Source of the DNA: Aurantimonas coralicida DSM 14790
GTDB lineage: Bacteria; Pseudomonadota; Alphaproteobacteria; Rhizobiales; Rhizobiaceae
Direction of reading: 5' to 3'
Assembly (NCBI RefSeq): GCF_000421645.1
Contig: NZ_ATXK01000001.1
Span: forward strand, 434,001-498,000
DNA: 64,000 nt
Positions within the stretch are counted from its first letter, which is position 1. Every line of letters starts with the position of its first letter. The notes beneath the pieces were generated by a model. The model was not told the origin of the DNA. It made no database searches and saw nothing but the letters and a program-made list of their open reading frames with translations. Below, piece after piece: positions 44,130-59,314 of this stretch. The position numbers and the translations under genes are program-made.

Positions 44130-45113
44130 TCAGGCGACGCCGATCCGCAACAGGTCGTGCATGTGGACGATGCCGACCGGACGCCGGTCGCGCACCACCA
44201 TCAGCGCCGTGATGTTGGACGAATTGACGATCTCCAGCGCCTTGGCGGCCAGGGTCTCCGGCGTGATCGTCTTGGGGTTGGCGGTCATCACCGTGTCCAC
44301 CGTCTCGGCCAGGAGATCCGGGCCGAGGTGACGGCGCAGATCGCCGTCGGTGACGATGCCGATCAGGCAGCCGCCCGCATCGACCACCGCCGCACAGCCG
44401 AAGCTCTTGCGCGACATCACGATGATCGCCTCGGCCATGGTCGTGCCGGAGGCCACCAGCGGCAGCGCCTCGCCGACATGCATCAGGTCGCCGACATGGA
44501 CGAGGCTGGCGCCCAGCTGCCCGCCGGGATGGAAGACGTGGAAGTCGCCCGGCGTGAAGCCACGCCGCTCCAGAAGCGCCACCGCCAGCGCGTCGCCGAG
44601 CGCTGCCTGCAGCGTCGTCGAGGAGGTCGGCGCCAGGCCGTGCGGACAGGCTTCGGCCACCCGCGGCAGGAGCAGCGCCACATCCGCTTCGCGTGCCAGC
44701 GTCGAGCCCGGCCGCGAGGTCATGGCGATCAGCGGCAGCTTGAAGCGCCGCGTATAGGCGACGATGCCCTTCAGCTCCGTCGTCTCGCCGGACCAGGACA
44801 TGGCCAGCACCGCGTCGTCACGGCCGATCATGCCGAGATCGCCGTGATTGGCTTCCGACGGATGCACGAAGAAGGCCGGCGTGCCGGTCGAGGCGAAGGT
44901 CGCGGCGATCTTCGCGCCGATATGGCCGCTCTTGCCGACGCCGGTGATGATCAGCCGGCCGGTGATGCCCGCGATCAGGTCCAGCACCCGCTCGAACGGC
45001 TCGGCCATCTCGGCCTCGAGCAGCGCCGCCAGCGCGCGCAGGCCGTCCGCCTCGGTGGTGACGGTGCGAACCGCCGACTGCGAACCGGGTTTCGAGGCGG
45101 TGGGCTGGGGCAT
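44130..45113 (-). CDS. kdsD: Arabinose-5-phosphate isomerase (KdsD/KpsF)
   Basis: A 327-residue enzyme that interconverts ribulose 5-phosphate and arabinose 5-phosphate, the first step of Kdo synthesis for lipopolysaccharide. The SIS domain has IITGVGKSGHIGAKIAATF, STGTPAFFVHPSEANHGDLG and SWSGETTELKGIVAY. Two C-terminal CBS domains follow, with FGCAAVVDAGGCLIGIVTDGDLRR and NITALMVVRDRRPVGIVHMHD. ATG 45113 (MPQPTASKPG) is taken as the start; the open frame continues upstream without conservation. Confidence 0.94.
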   Translation of the reverse strand: MPQPTASKPGSQSAVRTVTTEADGLRALAALLEAEMAEPFERVLDLIAGITGRLIITGVGKSGHIGAKIAATFASTGTPAFFVHPSEANHGDLGMIGRDDAVLAMSWSGETTELKGIVAYTRRFKLPLIAMTSRPGSTLAREADVALLLPRVAEACPHGLAPTSSTTLQAALGDALAVALLERRGFTPGDFHVFHPGGQLGASLVHVGDLMHVGEALPLVASGTTMAEAIIVMSRKSFGCAAVVDAGGCLIGIVTDGDLRRHLGPDLLAETVDTVMTANPKTITPETLAAKALEIVNSSNITALMVVRDRRPVGIVHMHDLLRIGVA

Positions 45114-45327
45114 GGATTGGGCGATCACGACGCGGGGAATCACTGTTTTGTTGCAAGATGTGGCGACCAATGACCAGTTCGGTCCGGCCAAAACAAGGCA
45201 TGTGACGCGCAAACCCCGGTGTTGCGGGGCCCCGCGGAAAATATCAACGAATCCTTAACCATGAAAATTTACGCTTTCGCAACCGGCGCGAAGAAGGCGC
45301 GGGCAATGAGAGCGCAGGCAAACCGAG

Positions 45328-47145
45328 ATGCCGTCCATCCCCCGTCGATCCGCACGCATGATCGCCGCCACCGCCCTTCTGGGCGCGGCCGGCATCGGCG
45401 TCGGCCTGCCGGGTCTGCCGATCGCCCGCCCTGCCCTCGCCCAGTCGGCGCAGCTACCGCTGTTCCCGGAACTGCGCACCGACGACGCCCGCCCGGCCGC
45501 CCCGCAAGCCTTCGACCCCTATGATCTGAGGGCCGCGCCGCTGACCCGCGGCACCCGCATCGACCCGTCCCTCATCGACCGGCTGGAGCAATCCGGCGGC
45601 ACGCCGGGCGACGATCGCCGCGGTCCGGCCGGGACCGATGCCGGCACCCTGCCGCCCGATCCGCGCGACGCCACCGAGACCGACGGCGCGTCGTCACCGG
45701 AGTTCGATCTCTTCAGCGGCCCCGCTGCCGCGCCGCAGGGCCGCGCCGCCACCAGCCGCCCGGCAGCGCCCGTCCGGAGCTTCGATCCCGAGCCCGAGGC
45801 GGCCGACGTCGCGGACGAGACCCTCGCCGAAGATCCGCGCGACGCACCGGCCTTCTCGGCCCGGCCCAGCGCCGGCGGACCGGCGAGTGCGGTCCCCGCC
45901 GTCGCGCCCCGCAATCCGCCGCTGGCCGCCGGCATCGCCGACGAGGCGCCCGCCGTCGACAGCCCGCTGCGCACCAGCCGGACCGTCATCACCCCCGAGC
46001 GCGCGCCGGTCGCCACCAGCGACGCCGATCCCTTCGCCCCGCTCGGCGTGCGCGCCGGCCGCTTCATGCTCTATCCCGAGCTGATCCAGACCCTCGGCGC
46101 CTCGACCAATATCGACGATGCGGTCGATGGCGAGAGCGGCATCTTCTCGGAAACGACGATCTCGGCCCGGCTCCTGTCCGACTGGTCCCGCCACGAAGCC
46201 GAGCTCAACGGCAGCCTCACCTATCGCCGCAACTTCGCCGGCGACACGCCCGAAGACCCGCGCGCCGCCCTCGACGGGCGCCTGCGCCTCGATCTCGACC
46301 GCATGACCACCGCCACGCTGCGCGGCGCCATCGACTATGCCCGCGAGGACACCGTCGACATCTCCGACAGCTTCGTCGGCACCGACCAGGCCGACCGCCT
46401 GCAGGGGTCCCTCTCCGGTCAGCTCGAACGCCGCTTCGGCCGCCTCGTCGTCAGCGGCACGGGCACGCTCGCGCGCACCGCCTATGCCGACCTGCCGGCC
46501 GGCGCCATCGACCAGGACTACACCACCCTCACCGCGACCTTGCGCACCGGCTACGAGATCTCGCCCGCCGTCACGCCCTTCGTCGAGGCAAGCCTCGGCC
46601 GCCGGCTCTTCGATGCGCCCGGCGAGGAAGCCGACGGGACCTTCGACCGCGACGCCCTGCTGCCGGCGCTGCGCGGTGGCGTCGCCCTCGATGTCACCGA
46701 GAAGCTGCGCGGCGAAATCGCCCTCGGCTATGCCTGGAACCGTCCCGACGACGATCGCGGCGAGGCGACCAGCGCCCCCACGCTGGACGCCAGCCTCGTC
46801 TGGTCGCCGCAGCGCGGCACCGAGGTCACCACCGCCCTGCGGACCCGCTTTGAGCCCGAAAGCTCCGGCCGCTCCACCATCGTCGCCTATGAGGGCTCGC
46901 TGGGCCTGCGCCATGCCCTCGACACGCGCACCGAACTAACCGCGACGGCGCTGGCGGAATTCAGCAATTCCACCATCCCCGGCGACGACGAGACCCTCCT
47001 GACCGGCGAGGCCGGTTTCACCTACTGGCTGCACCGCGGCTTCGCCGTCACCGGCCTCTACACCCACCGCCAGCTCTACACCGACGACGGCACGGGCGAT
47101 TACGGCTCCGACACCCTCCGCATCAGCATGAAACTGCAGCGGTAG
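45328..47145 (+). CDS. Outer-membrane beta-barrel protein (putative porin-2 type) with long linker
   Basis: A 605-residue secreted protein. After a signal peptide (about residues 8-38, cut near PALAQ) comes a Pro/Ala/Asp-rich disordered stretch to about residue 240. A C-terminal domain of alternating beta strands follows (for example FVEASLGRRLFDAP, GEIALGYAWNRPDDD, GFTYWLHRGFAVTGLYTHRQ) and ends LRISMKLQR. This is the layout of the putative beta-barrel porin 2 family. The substrate or role is not known. The gene ends 152 bp before an intrinsic terminator and has no operon partner. Confidence 0.8.
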   Translation: MPSIPRRSARMIAATALLGAAGIGVGLPGLPIARPALAQSAQLPLFPELRTDDARPAAPQAFDPYDLRAAPLTRGTRIDPSLIDRLEQSGGTPGDDRRGPAGTDAGTLPPDPRDATETDGASSPEFDLFSGPAAAPQGRAATSRPAAPVRSFDPEPEAADVADETLAEDPRDAPAFSARPSAGGPASAVPAVAPRNPPLAAGIADEAPAVDSPLRTSRTVITPERAPVATSDADPFAPLGVRAGRFMLYPELIQTLGASTNIDDAVDGESGIFSETTISARLLSDWSRHEAELNGSLTYRRNFAGDTPEDPRAALDGRLRLDLDRMTTATLRGAIDYAREDTVDISDSFVGTDQADRLQGSLSGQLERRFGRLVVSGTGTLARTAYADLPAGAIDQDYTTLTATLRTGYEISPAVTPFVEASLGRRLFDAPGEEADGTFDRDALLPALRGGVALDVTEKLRGEIALGYAWNRPDDDRGEATSAPTLDASLVWSPQRGTEVTTALRTRFEPESSGRSTIVAYEGSLGLRHALDTRTELTATALAEFSNSTIPGDDETLLTGEAGFTYWLHRGFAVTGLYTHRQLYTDDGTGDYGSDTLRISMKLQR

Positions 47146-47297
47146 GGGAAGAGGCCTGAGGCGGGTGAAGACACGGGCGGGTTTCGAACCATCGCAGACG
47201 TTCGCCACTTTGCGAGGCGTTGCCGATGAGAGATGTTGACAGCGGCCGAGGGTTCTGACATGTCATAAACCTTGGTGCCGAACCGCGCCAATTTCCG

Positions 47298-47319
47298 CCC
47301 GGCTCTGCCGGGTTTTTTT
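47298..47319 (+). terminator. Rho-independent terminator after the beta-barrel gene
   Basis: CCCGGC, TCT loop, GCCGGG and seven T. Confidence 0.85.
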
Positions 47320-47343
47320 ATGATCGGATGAAAACCGGCCTTT

Positions 47344-47541
47344 ATGTCCCCAGATTCCTGGGTGCAGGTCGGCCTCTTGATCAGCGCGCTTACCCTTACG
47401 GTCAATTTCCTTAGTTTCTGGTACTCCGCCCCTCGTCGGGTCGCGCGGAAGCGCGTCCGTATTGTGGAGCGCGAGCGGGAGCTGCGTATTGGAAACTGGA
47501 TTGTTTGGAAAGTGCGCGATCGAGAGACCACCCGCTCCTAG
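47344..47541 (+). CDS. Possible small single-pass membrane protein (65 aa)
   Basis: The frame encodes MSPDSWVQVGLLISALTLTV, then NFLSFWYSAPRRVARKRVRI and a basic tail ending RDRETTRS. One hydrophobic segment (about residues 7-27) followed by a strongly basic tail fits a small inner-membrane protein with its tail in the cytosol. Local GC is lower than average. It starts 25 bp after a terminator and no clear promoter or good SD was found, so it may not be expressed. No family is recognised. Confidence 0.35.
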   Translation: MSPDSWVQVGLLISALTLTVNFLSFWYSAPRRVARKRVRIVERERELRIGNWIVWKVRDRETTRS

Positions 47542-47608
47542 CGCTCTCGCGCCCGCCTTCACTTTCAGATGACGGGAGCGAGCGATGACTCACGTCTATA
47601 GGTCAGGA

Positions 47609-47631
47609 GCAGACAGTATCAGCATGTCTGC
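47609..47631. repeat. Short perfect inverted repeat
   Basis: GCAGACA (47609-47615) and TGTCTGC (47625-47631) around 9 nt, in the gene-free stretch before the galU terminator. It may be an operator or chance. Confidence 0.35.
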
Positions 47632-47783
47632 TTGATCAAGTGAACGCTGGTTGTCCGAACAGCAAACGAACTCGTACGATTTTCGTTTTTTCCCCTACCG
47701 GCGATACGGCTTGGCCGCCTAGCGTTGGGCTTCGACGGCGCCGCGCCGCGCCCCCCACCTAGCGCCCCCGCCCCACACAAAGA

Positions 47784-47819
47784 CGCCGGCGGCCGCCCCT
47801 CAGGGCAACGCCGCCGGCG
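47784..47819 (-). terminator. GC hairpin downstream of galU
   Basis: A 10-bp perfect stem (47784-47793 with 47810-47819). The minus-strand continuation has only TCTTTGT, so the U-tract is weak. Confidence 0.55.
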
Positions 47820-47843
47820 CGCTTTACCGTCTCTGCTAAGCCG

Positions 47844-48749
47844 CTATTCGGCGGCCTTCGCCGCGTCCTTCGGCTTTACCGTGTCCATCAGCCGTTCCAT
47901 GTTGCCGATCACCTTGTCGCGGATGTCCGGGCGCCACAGGGCAAAGGCGACATTCGCCTCGATGAAGCCTTCCTTCGAGCCGCAGTCGAAGGTGCGGCCG
48001 TGGAACGGATAGGCGTAGAAATCCTGCTGGTCGGCCAGCTTCAGCATGCCGTCGGTCAGCTGGATCTCGTTGCCGGCACCCTTCTCCTGGGTCTCCAGGA
48101 TGTCGAAGATCTGCGGCTGCAGGATGTAGCGGCCTGAAATGTAGTAGTTCGACGGCGCCTCGGCCGGCTTCGGCTTCTCCACCATGCCGTCGAGGCGGAA
48201 GCCCGAGCCGACGTCTTCGCCGCGCCCGACGATGCCGTATTTGTCGGTCTCCTGCGGGTCGCACTGCTCGACGGACACGATGTTGCCGCCGGTCTCCTCG
48301 TAAAGCCGCACCATTTCGGCGAGGCACCCCTTCTCGGCCTGCATGATCATGTCCGGCAGGAGCAGCGCAAAGGGCTCGTCTCCCACGAGGTCGCGCGCGC
48401 ACCACACAGCGTGGCCGAGGCCGAGCGGCGCCTGCTGGCGGGTGAAGCTGGCCGTGCCGGGGGTGGGCTGCAGCCGGTCCAGAAGGTCGAGTTCGGCCGT
48501 CTTGCCGCGCTCCGCCAGCGTGTTCGACAGCTCCACCTGGATGTCGAAATAGTCCTCGATGACGCCCTTGTTGCGTCCCGTGACGAAGATCAGATGCTCG
48601 ATGCCGGCTTCCCGCGCCTCGTCGACCACATACTGGATCACCGGCCGGTCGACGACCGTCAGCATCTCCTTGGGGATCGCCTTCGTCGCAGGCAGGAACC
48701 GCGTGCCGAGACCGGCCACCGGAAACACCGCTTTTCTGACTTTCTTCAT
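47844..48749 (-). CDS. galU: UTP-glucose-1-phosphate uridylyltransferase
   Basis: A 301-residue nucleotidyltransferase that makes UDP-glucose for exopolysaccharide and LPS. Motifs are [25 protein letters not shown] (given in part), [18 protein letters not shown], the uridine-binding [20 protein letters not shown], and [20 protein letters not shown] with its catalytic lysine. ATG 48749 ([13 protein letters not shown]) fits the family; GAGGA lies about 10 nt upstream. It is monocistronic, and divergent to the transglycosylase gene across 240 bp. Confidence 0.96.
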   Translation of the reverse strand: MKKVRKAVFPVAGLGTRFLPATKAIPKEMLTVVDRPVIQYVVDEAREAGIEHLIFVTGRNKGVIEDYFDIQVELSNTLAERGKTAELDLLDRLQPTPGTASFTRQQAPLGLGHAVWCARDLVGDEPFALLLPDMIMQAEKGCLAEMVRLYEETGGNIVSVEQCDPQETDKYGIVGRGEDVGSGFRLDGMVEKPKPAEAPSNYYISGRYILQPQIFDILETQEKGAGNEIQLTDGMLKLADQQDFYAYPFHGRTFDCGSKEGFIEANVAFALWRPDIRDKVIGNMERLMDTVKPKDAAKAAE

Positions 48750-48989
48750 CCTTGCACCGTCCTCATCAAACTGGATTTCTGACGCTATCACGCGCGTGCT
48801 CACCGTCCTGTGACAGTCGGCACATTGCCGCCATTTCGCCCCGAAATAGCGGCATAAGTCGGTTCGGCCAGATCGCCCGGCCCGGCGTATCGAGATCGGC
48901 TGCCCATGCGCCGTCTTGGTGAACGATCGCTTAACGAGATGCTTCTAGTCTGCCGCTTCGCACAGCGACCCTATCTGAGGAGAAGACAT

Positions 48990-50219
48990 ATGCAACGAGC
49001 GTCCGCAATCCGGCAGAGCTGGCTGGGCTCGGTCATCATGGCCCTGTTGCTGTCGTTCCTTGCGGCAGCGCCGGCCTCGGCCGATGCCGGTTTCCAGCGC
49101 TGGATCGCCGATTTCGAGTCCGTCGCCGCTTCCAACGGCGTCAGCCGCAACGTCTACCGGGCCGCCTTCAAGGGCGTCACCTCCCCCGACCCCGACGTCA
49201 TCGAGAAGGCCCGCTACCAGCCCGAATTCCGCTCCACCGTCTGGGACTATCTCGACAACCGCGTCAATGACGAGCAGGTTGCCAAGGGTCGCCAGATGGC
49301 GGCCAAATACAAGGACTGGCTCGACCGGATCGAGAAGCGCTTCGGCGTCGATCGCAACATTCTTCTGGCGATCTGGTCGATGGAGACCAATTACGGCGCC
49401 ATCCTCGCCCGCGACGACGTCATGAAGAACCTGCCGCGCTCGCTGGCCACCCTTGCCTATCTCGACAAGCGCCGGGCCAAGTTCGCCCGCCAGCAGCTCA
49501 TCGCGGCGCTGAAGATCGTCCAGGCCGGCCACATCGCGCCGGGCGACCTCACCAGCTCCTGGGCCGGCGCCATGGGCCACACCCAGTTCATCCCGACCAG
49601 CTACCTCGCCTATGCGGCGGACATCGACGGCGACGGCCATCCCAACATCTGGGGCTCGATCCCCGACGCGCTGGCCACCGCCGCCAACCTCCTGCGCAAG
49701 AATGGCTGGCAGACCGGCAAGACCTGGGGCTACGAGGTCGAGGTGCCGAGCCAGTATCGCGGCAAGCTGGAGCGCGACAATCGCAGCCTGTCGCAGTGGC
49801 AGGGCCTCGGCTTCTCGCGGCCCAATGGCAGCGGCTTCGCCTATCCGTCAGACCGCGCCAACCTGGTCCGGCTGGCCGGCGACAGCGGTCCGGCCTTCCT
49901 GATGTCGAAGAACTTCTTCGTCCTCAAGAACTACAACAATTCCGACAAATACGCCCTCGCCGTCGGGCTTCTGGCCGACCAGATCGCCGGCTATCACGGC
50001 CTCTATCGCGACTGGCCGCGCGGCTACACGCCGCTCTCCACCAACGAGCGTTACGAGCTGCAGAAGCACCTCGCCTCGCGCGGGCTGTATGACGGCAAGA
50101 TCGATGGTAAGATCGGCGACGGATCGAAATCGGCGATCATGGCGTTGCAGGGTCGGGCCGGTCTCGCCCAGGATGGCAACGCCTCCAAGGCGCTGCTCGA
50201 CTTCCTGCGGCGCAACTGA
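48990..50219 (+). CDS. MltB-type lytic murein transglycosylase with peptidoglycan-binding domain
   Basis: A 409-residue periplasmic enzyme. A signal peptide (about residues 10-32, cut near ASA) precedes an SLT_2 domain: FGVDRNILLAIWSMETNYGA with the catalytic Glu, SSWAGAMGHTQFIPTSYLAYA and DIDGDGHPNIWGSIPDALAT. A C-terminal PG_binding_1 domain covers LQKHLASRGLYDGKIDGKIG to the end. It cleaves glycan strands of peptidoglycan. GAGGAGAAG directly upstream supports ATG 48990. The DUF459 gene follows after 35 bp, so the two are probably co-transcribed as an envelope pair. Confidence 0.93.
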   Translation: MQRASAIRQSWLGSVIMALLLSFLAAAPASADAGFQRWIADFESVAASNGVSRNVYRAAFKGVTSPDPDVIEKARYQPEFRSTVWDYLDNRVNDEQVAKGRQMAAKYKDWLDRIEKRFGVDRNILLAIWSMETNYGAILARDDVMKNLPRSLATLAYLDKRRAKFARQQLIAALKIVQAGHIAPGDLTSSWAGAMGHTQFIPTSYLAYAADIDGDGHPNIWGSIPDALATAANLLRKNGWQTGKTWGYEVEVPSQYRGKLERDNRSLSQWQGLGFSRPNGSGFAYPSDRANLVRLAGDSGPAFLMSKNFFVLKNYNNSDKYALAVGLLADQIAGYHGLYRDWPRGYTPLSTNERYELQKHLASRGLYDGKIDGKIGDGSKSAIMALQGRAGLAQDGNASKALLDFLRRN

Positions 50220-50254
50220 CGGGCCGCGGCGCAAACGAGAGAACGGAGACCCCG

Positions 50255-51646
50255 ATGACGGGAGCTCGACACGGCAGCAGCCCCGCAAGGGGCTGGCTCG
50301 CCAGGATGATGGTCGCCGCGCTGGCGGCCATTGCCGTTTTCGTCACGGCGGTCGTGCCGCAATCGGCGGCCTACGCCCAGCAGCGTCCGCGCACCGTCCT
50401 GGAAATGCTGTTCGGCAACCAGACCCGGGAGGCCGCGCCGCCGCGCCGCGTCATTCGCAAGCGTGCCGCTCCGCGCAAGCAGCGCACCCGCCGCTCGCGC
50501 TCCTCCTCGTCCTCCAAGCGCACGAGCCCGTCGCGTGCGCCCGCCGCAGCAGCTGCCGCCGCGCCGGACAAGAACGACACCGCCCAGACCGTCCTCGTCG
50601 TCGGCGACTTCATGGCCGACAGCCTCGCCAAGGGCCTGTCCGACGTCTATGCCGACAATGCCGACGTCAAGGTGAAGGCCCGCGCCAACGGCTCCTCCGG
50701 CCTCGTGCGCGAGGATTACTACAACTGGCGGACCAGTCTCGGTCCGATCATGGAGGAGGAGAAGCCGGCCGTCGTCGTCGTGATGATCGGCTCCAACGAC
50801 CGCCAGCAGATCGACACCGGCAGCGGCAGCGCCTCGCTGCGTTCCGACGCCTGGGTCGCCGAGTACCAGAAGCGGATCGCCGCCATTGCCGGCACGGTCA
50901 AGGAGAAGGGCGTCCCCCTCGTCTGGGTCGGCGTGCCGTCCTTCAAGTTCGATCGCATGAGCGAGGACATGATCTTCCTCAACGATCTCTACAGCAAGGG
51001 CGTCGCCAGCGTCTCCGGCGAGTTCGTCGATGTCTGGGACGGCTTCGTCGACGCCAATGGCGGCTTCGTCTATTCCGGCCCCGGCGTCAGCGGCCAGAAA
51101 GTGCAGCTGCGCGGCTCCGACGGCATCACCATGACCGGCGACGGCGCCGACAAGCTGGCCTTCTTCGCCGAGCGCGCCATCACCAAGCGCCTGCGCAACC
51201 CGGCGGCGCCCGGCACTGCCTTCTCGCTGAGCGAGGAACAGCTGCCCAACATGCAGCTGCCGCCGATCAGCAACGCCGCCAACGCCGTCAACGCCGCGCC
51301 GGTCGCCCTCGACGATCCCTCCCTCGACGGCGCCGACCGGCTGCTGGGTGCCGGCGCCGTCCAGGGCTTCTCGCTGGAGCCCTCGCCACGCGACCGGCTC
51401 GTCCTCAACGGCAACAGCACCGGCAACATCGCCGGCCGCGCCGACGACTTCGCCTGGAACGAGAAACGCGCCGCCGTCTCGCCGGGCGGCCCGCCCATCG
51501 CCTATCGCGGCTCCCTCGATCTCAACAAGCTGCGCGAAAACGACGGCATCGAGCCACCGGAGGAAATGCCCTCCATCCTCGACGCCATCATCGAGGACTG
51601 GTCCCGCTCCAACGACGCCGCCAGCGGAACAACGCCGCAGGGATAA
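50255..51646 (+). CDS. DUF459 SGNH-fold periplasmic protein with atypical active site
   Basis: A 463-residue secreted protein. Residues about 1-42 carry a signal or anchor; a basic Ser/Arg/Ala-rich linker follows. An SGNH-fold domain then starts TVLVVGDFMADSLAKGLSDV, with VVVMIGSNDRQ and GITMTGDGADKLAFFAERAI. The block I position usually holding Ser is Phe (GDF) and the block V His position is Thr (DGIT). The GSND Asn is kept. Whether this is normal for the whole DUF459 family or special here I cannot tell. The C-terminal 130 residues are low in complexity. It follows the transglycosylase gene by 35 bp. Confidence 0.83.
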   Translation: MTGARHGSSPARGWLARMMVAALAAIAVFVTAVVPQSAAYAQQRPRTVLEMLFGNQTREAAPPRRVIRKRAAPRKQRTRRSRSSSSSKRTSPSRAPAAAAAAAPDKNDTAQTVLVVGDFMADSLAKGLSDVYADNADVKVKARANGSSGLVREDYYNWRTSLGPIMEEEKPAVVVVMIGSNDRQQIDTGSGSASLRSDAWVAEYQKRIAAIAGTVKEKGVPLVWVGVPSFKFDRMSEDMIFLNDLYSKGVASVSGEFVDVWDGFVDANGGFVYSGPGVSGQKVQLRGSDGITMTGDGADKLAFFAERAITKRLRNPAAPGTAFSLSEEQLPNMQLPPISNAANAVNAAPVALDDPSLDGADRLLGAGAVQGFSLEPSPRDRLVLNGNSTGNIAGRADDFAWNEKRAAVSPGGPPIAYRGSLDLNKLRENDGIEPPEEMPSILDAIIEDWSRSNDAASGTTPQG

Positions 51647-51703
51647 ACGATCGCGGCCGCGCTCGCCTGCAACCGTGGGCGACAAGCCGCTTCCACCTAT
51701 CGA

Positions 51704-52441
51704 GGTCGTCATCCTCGGGCTCCGACCCGAGGATGACGCGCGGAGGAGGCAGCACGCCAACTTGCAGCGTCGCATCGGTAGGGATGAAGGCTGATGTTGA
51801 CGCGCGGAGAGGGCCTGTGGACGCGCAGAGGGCGTGACACTTCCGTCAGCGAGGGCGTCCCCTCCAGCGTACGCGTCGCGCGAGATAGCACGGAGGTAGC
51901 CGCGCCCCTCTCTCCAGCCGCATCCGCAGCAGCACGACGGCGGCGATGAGCGACGCCTTTCATCAAGGTCGTCATCCTCGGGCTCCGACCCGAGGACCCA
52001 TGCCTCGCCACCCGCGCCGTCCGCTCGGCCAACGACAAACCACCCAACGCGCCGCAGCCGCCAACCGCCACCGCTGCGGTCATCCCAACGGTTTGGCATG
52101 GGTCCTCGGGTCAAGCCCGAGGATGACGCGCGGAGGGGGCAGCGCGCCAACTTGCAGCGTCGCATCGGCAGGGATGAAGCATGGTGTAGAGCGCGGAGAG
52201 GTGCGCCGACACGCAGGACCGCATCGCGAAGGATGAAGCGTGGTGCGGACACGCGGACACGGGCTTTGGACGCGCGCAGAGGGCGTGACACTCCCTGCAG
52301 CGAACGCGTGGCGCGGGTAGCACGGAGGTAGCCGCGCCCCTCTCTCCAGCCGCATCCGCAGCAGCACAACGGCGGCGATGAGCGACGCCTTTCATCAAGG
52401 TCGTCATCCTCGGGCTCCGACCCGAGGACCCATGCCTCGCC
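51704..52441. repeat. Duplicated intergenic block with palindromic repeats
   Basis: The 860 bp between the DUF459 gene and gltD hold no gene. A 124-bp unit at 51886-52009 recurs at 52318-52441 with one mismatch seen. A 64-bp unit at 51726-51789 recurs at 52116-52179 with three mismatches, and the two units keep the same order. Palindromes of the type CCTCGGGctccgaCCCGAGG occur four times (near 51712-51734, 51975-51996, 52103-52123 and 52407-52428). This palindrome family is common in intergenic DNA of Hyphomicrobiales. Long open frames crossing it are an effect of high GC. Confidence 0.9.
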
Positions 52442-52506
52442 CTTGGCGCCATCCGCTCCCTCAGGCGCCAATCGCCGGGCGACGACGCATCGCCGCCCGC
52501 GCCGCC

Positions 52507-53961
<1,455 letters not shown>

Positions 53962-54077
53962 ACCCACTCCAACAGTCTCTTGTGCGGGCTTCAGTGCCGC
54001 ACCCAATGCTCGACGTCCAGCCCAAAGGGCCCACCGGCGCCGCGCGGCACATCAGCCACGCAGCGCATCGCGGTGGA

Positions 54078-58811
<4,734 letters not shown>

Positions 58812-59314
58812 CGCGTCGTCTCCCGTCGTCGCGCCGCCGTTTCCGGCCGCGCATCTTGTCGCGCCGTTTCAGGCGCAACCTTGGCTCCGGTCCCGCGCCG
58901 TCCGCCTGGTTCAGGAGAAGCTCCCTCAGGCGTCCGGGCCGAACCCGAGCGACAATGTCTCGTTTCCGCCGGCTTTTCGCATGACCGCTGGCGTCAGGAT
59001 AGAACCCGGGCGCGTCTTTTCCGCGCGCCATCGTGCCAGATCGCGCTTTTTCACCAGCCGATTTATGGCAGCATCACTGTCCTATCGGCCGTAATATGAC
59101 AGAAGCGGTGCCACGCCACAAGGCCACCCCCGGCAGCGCCCCCTCGCCGGCCCCACGCGGATTCAGCATGCGCCGGTCCGCGCGCTGGTCCCTGAACGAC
59201 CCGCCTCGACTGCAAAGAACGCGCCCGGCAACCGCCCCCGCATGCCCGCAGCGCATGGGAGATCCGCGCCGCGTCCCGCTTGCCCTTGGCCGCGGCGCAT
59301 TATAACTGCCCGCC
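58812..59314. other. Gene-free divergent promoter region of gltB and ltaE
   Basis: About 500 bp between divergent genes. No frame in it resembles a known protein. It should contain the gltB promoter on the minus strand and the threonine aldolase promoter on the plus strand; no specific site could be assigned. Confidence 0.5.

Noticed and set aside
47160-47250. tRNA-like stretch with GGTTTCGAACC
   Set aside because: The T-loop-like word is imperfect and no acceptor or anticodon stems can be drawn around it.
51704-52441. CRISPR array
   Set aside because: The repeats are few, unequal in length, unevenly spaced and palindromic intergenic units; there are no regular spacers and no cas genes.
50051-52471. 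A very long minus-strand open frame (about 800 codons)
   Set aside because: It lies opposite the DUF459 gene and crosses the duplicated intergenic block; its sequence is Arg/Ala/Gly-rich shadow translation of high-GC DNA without any domain.
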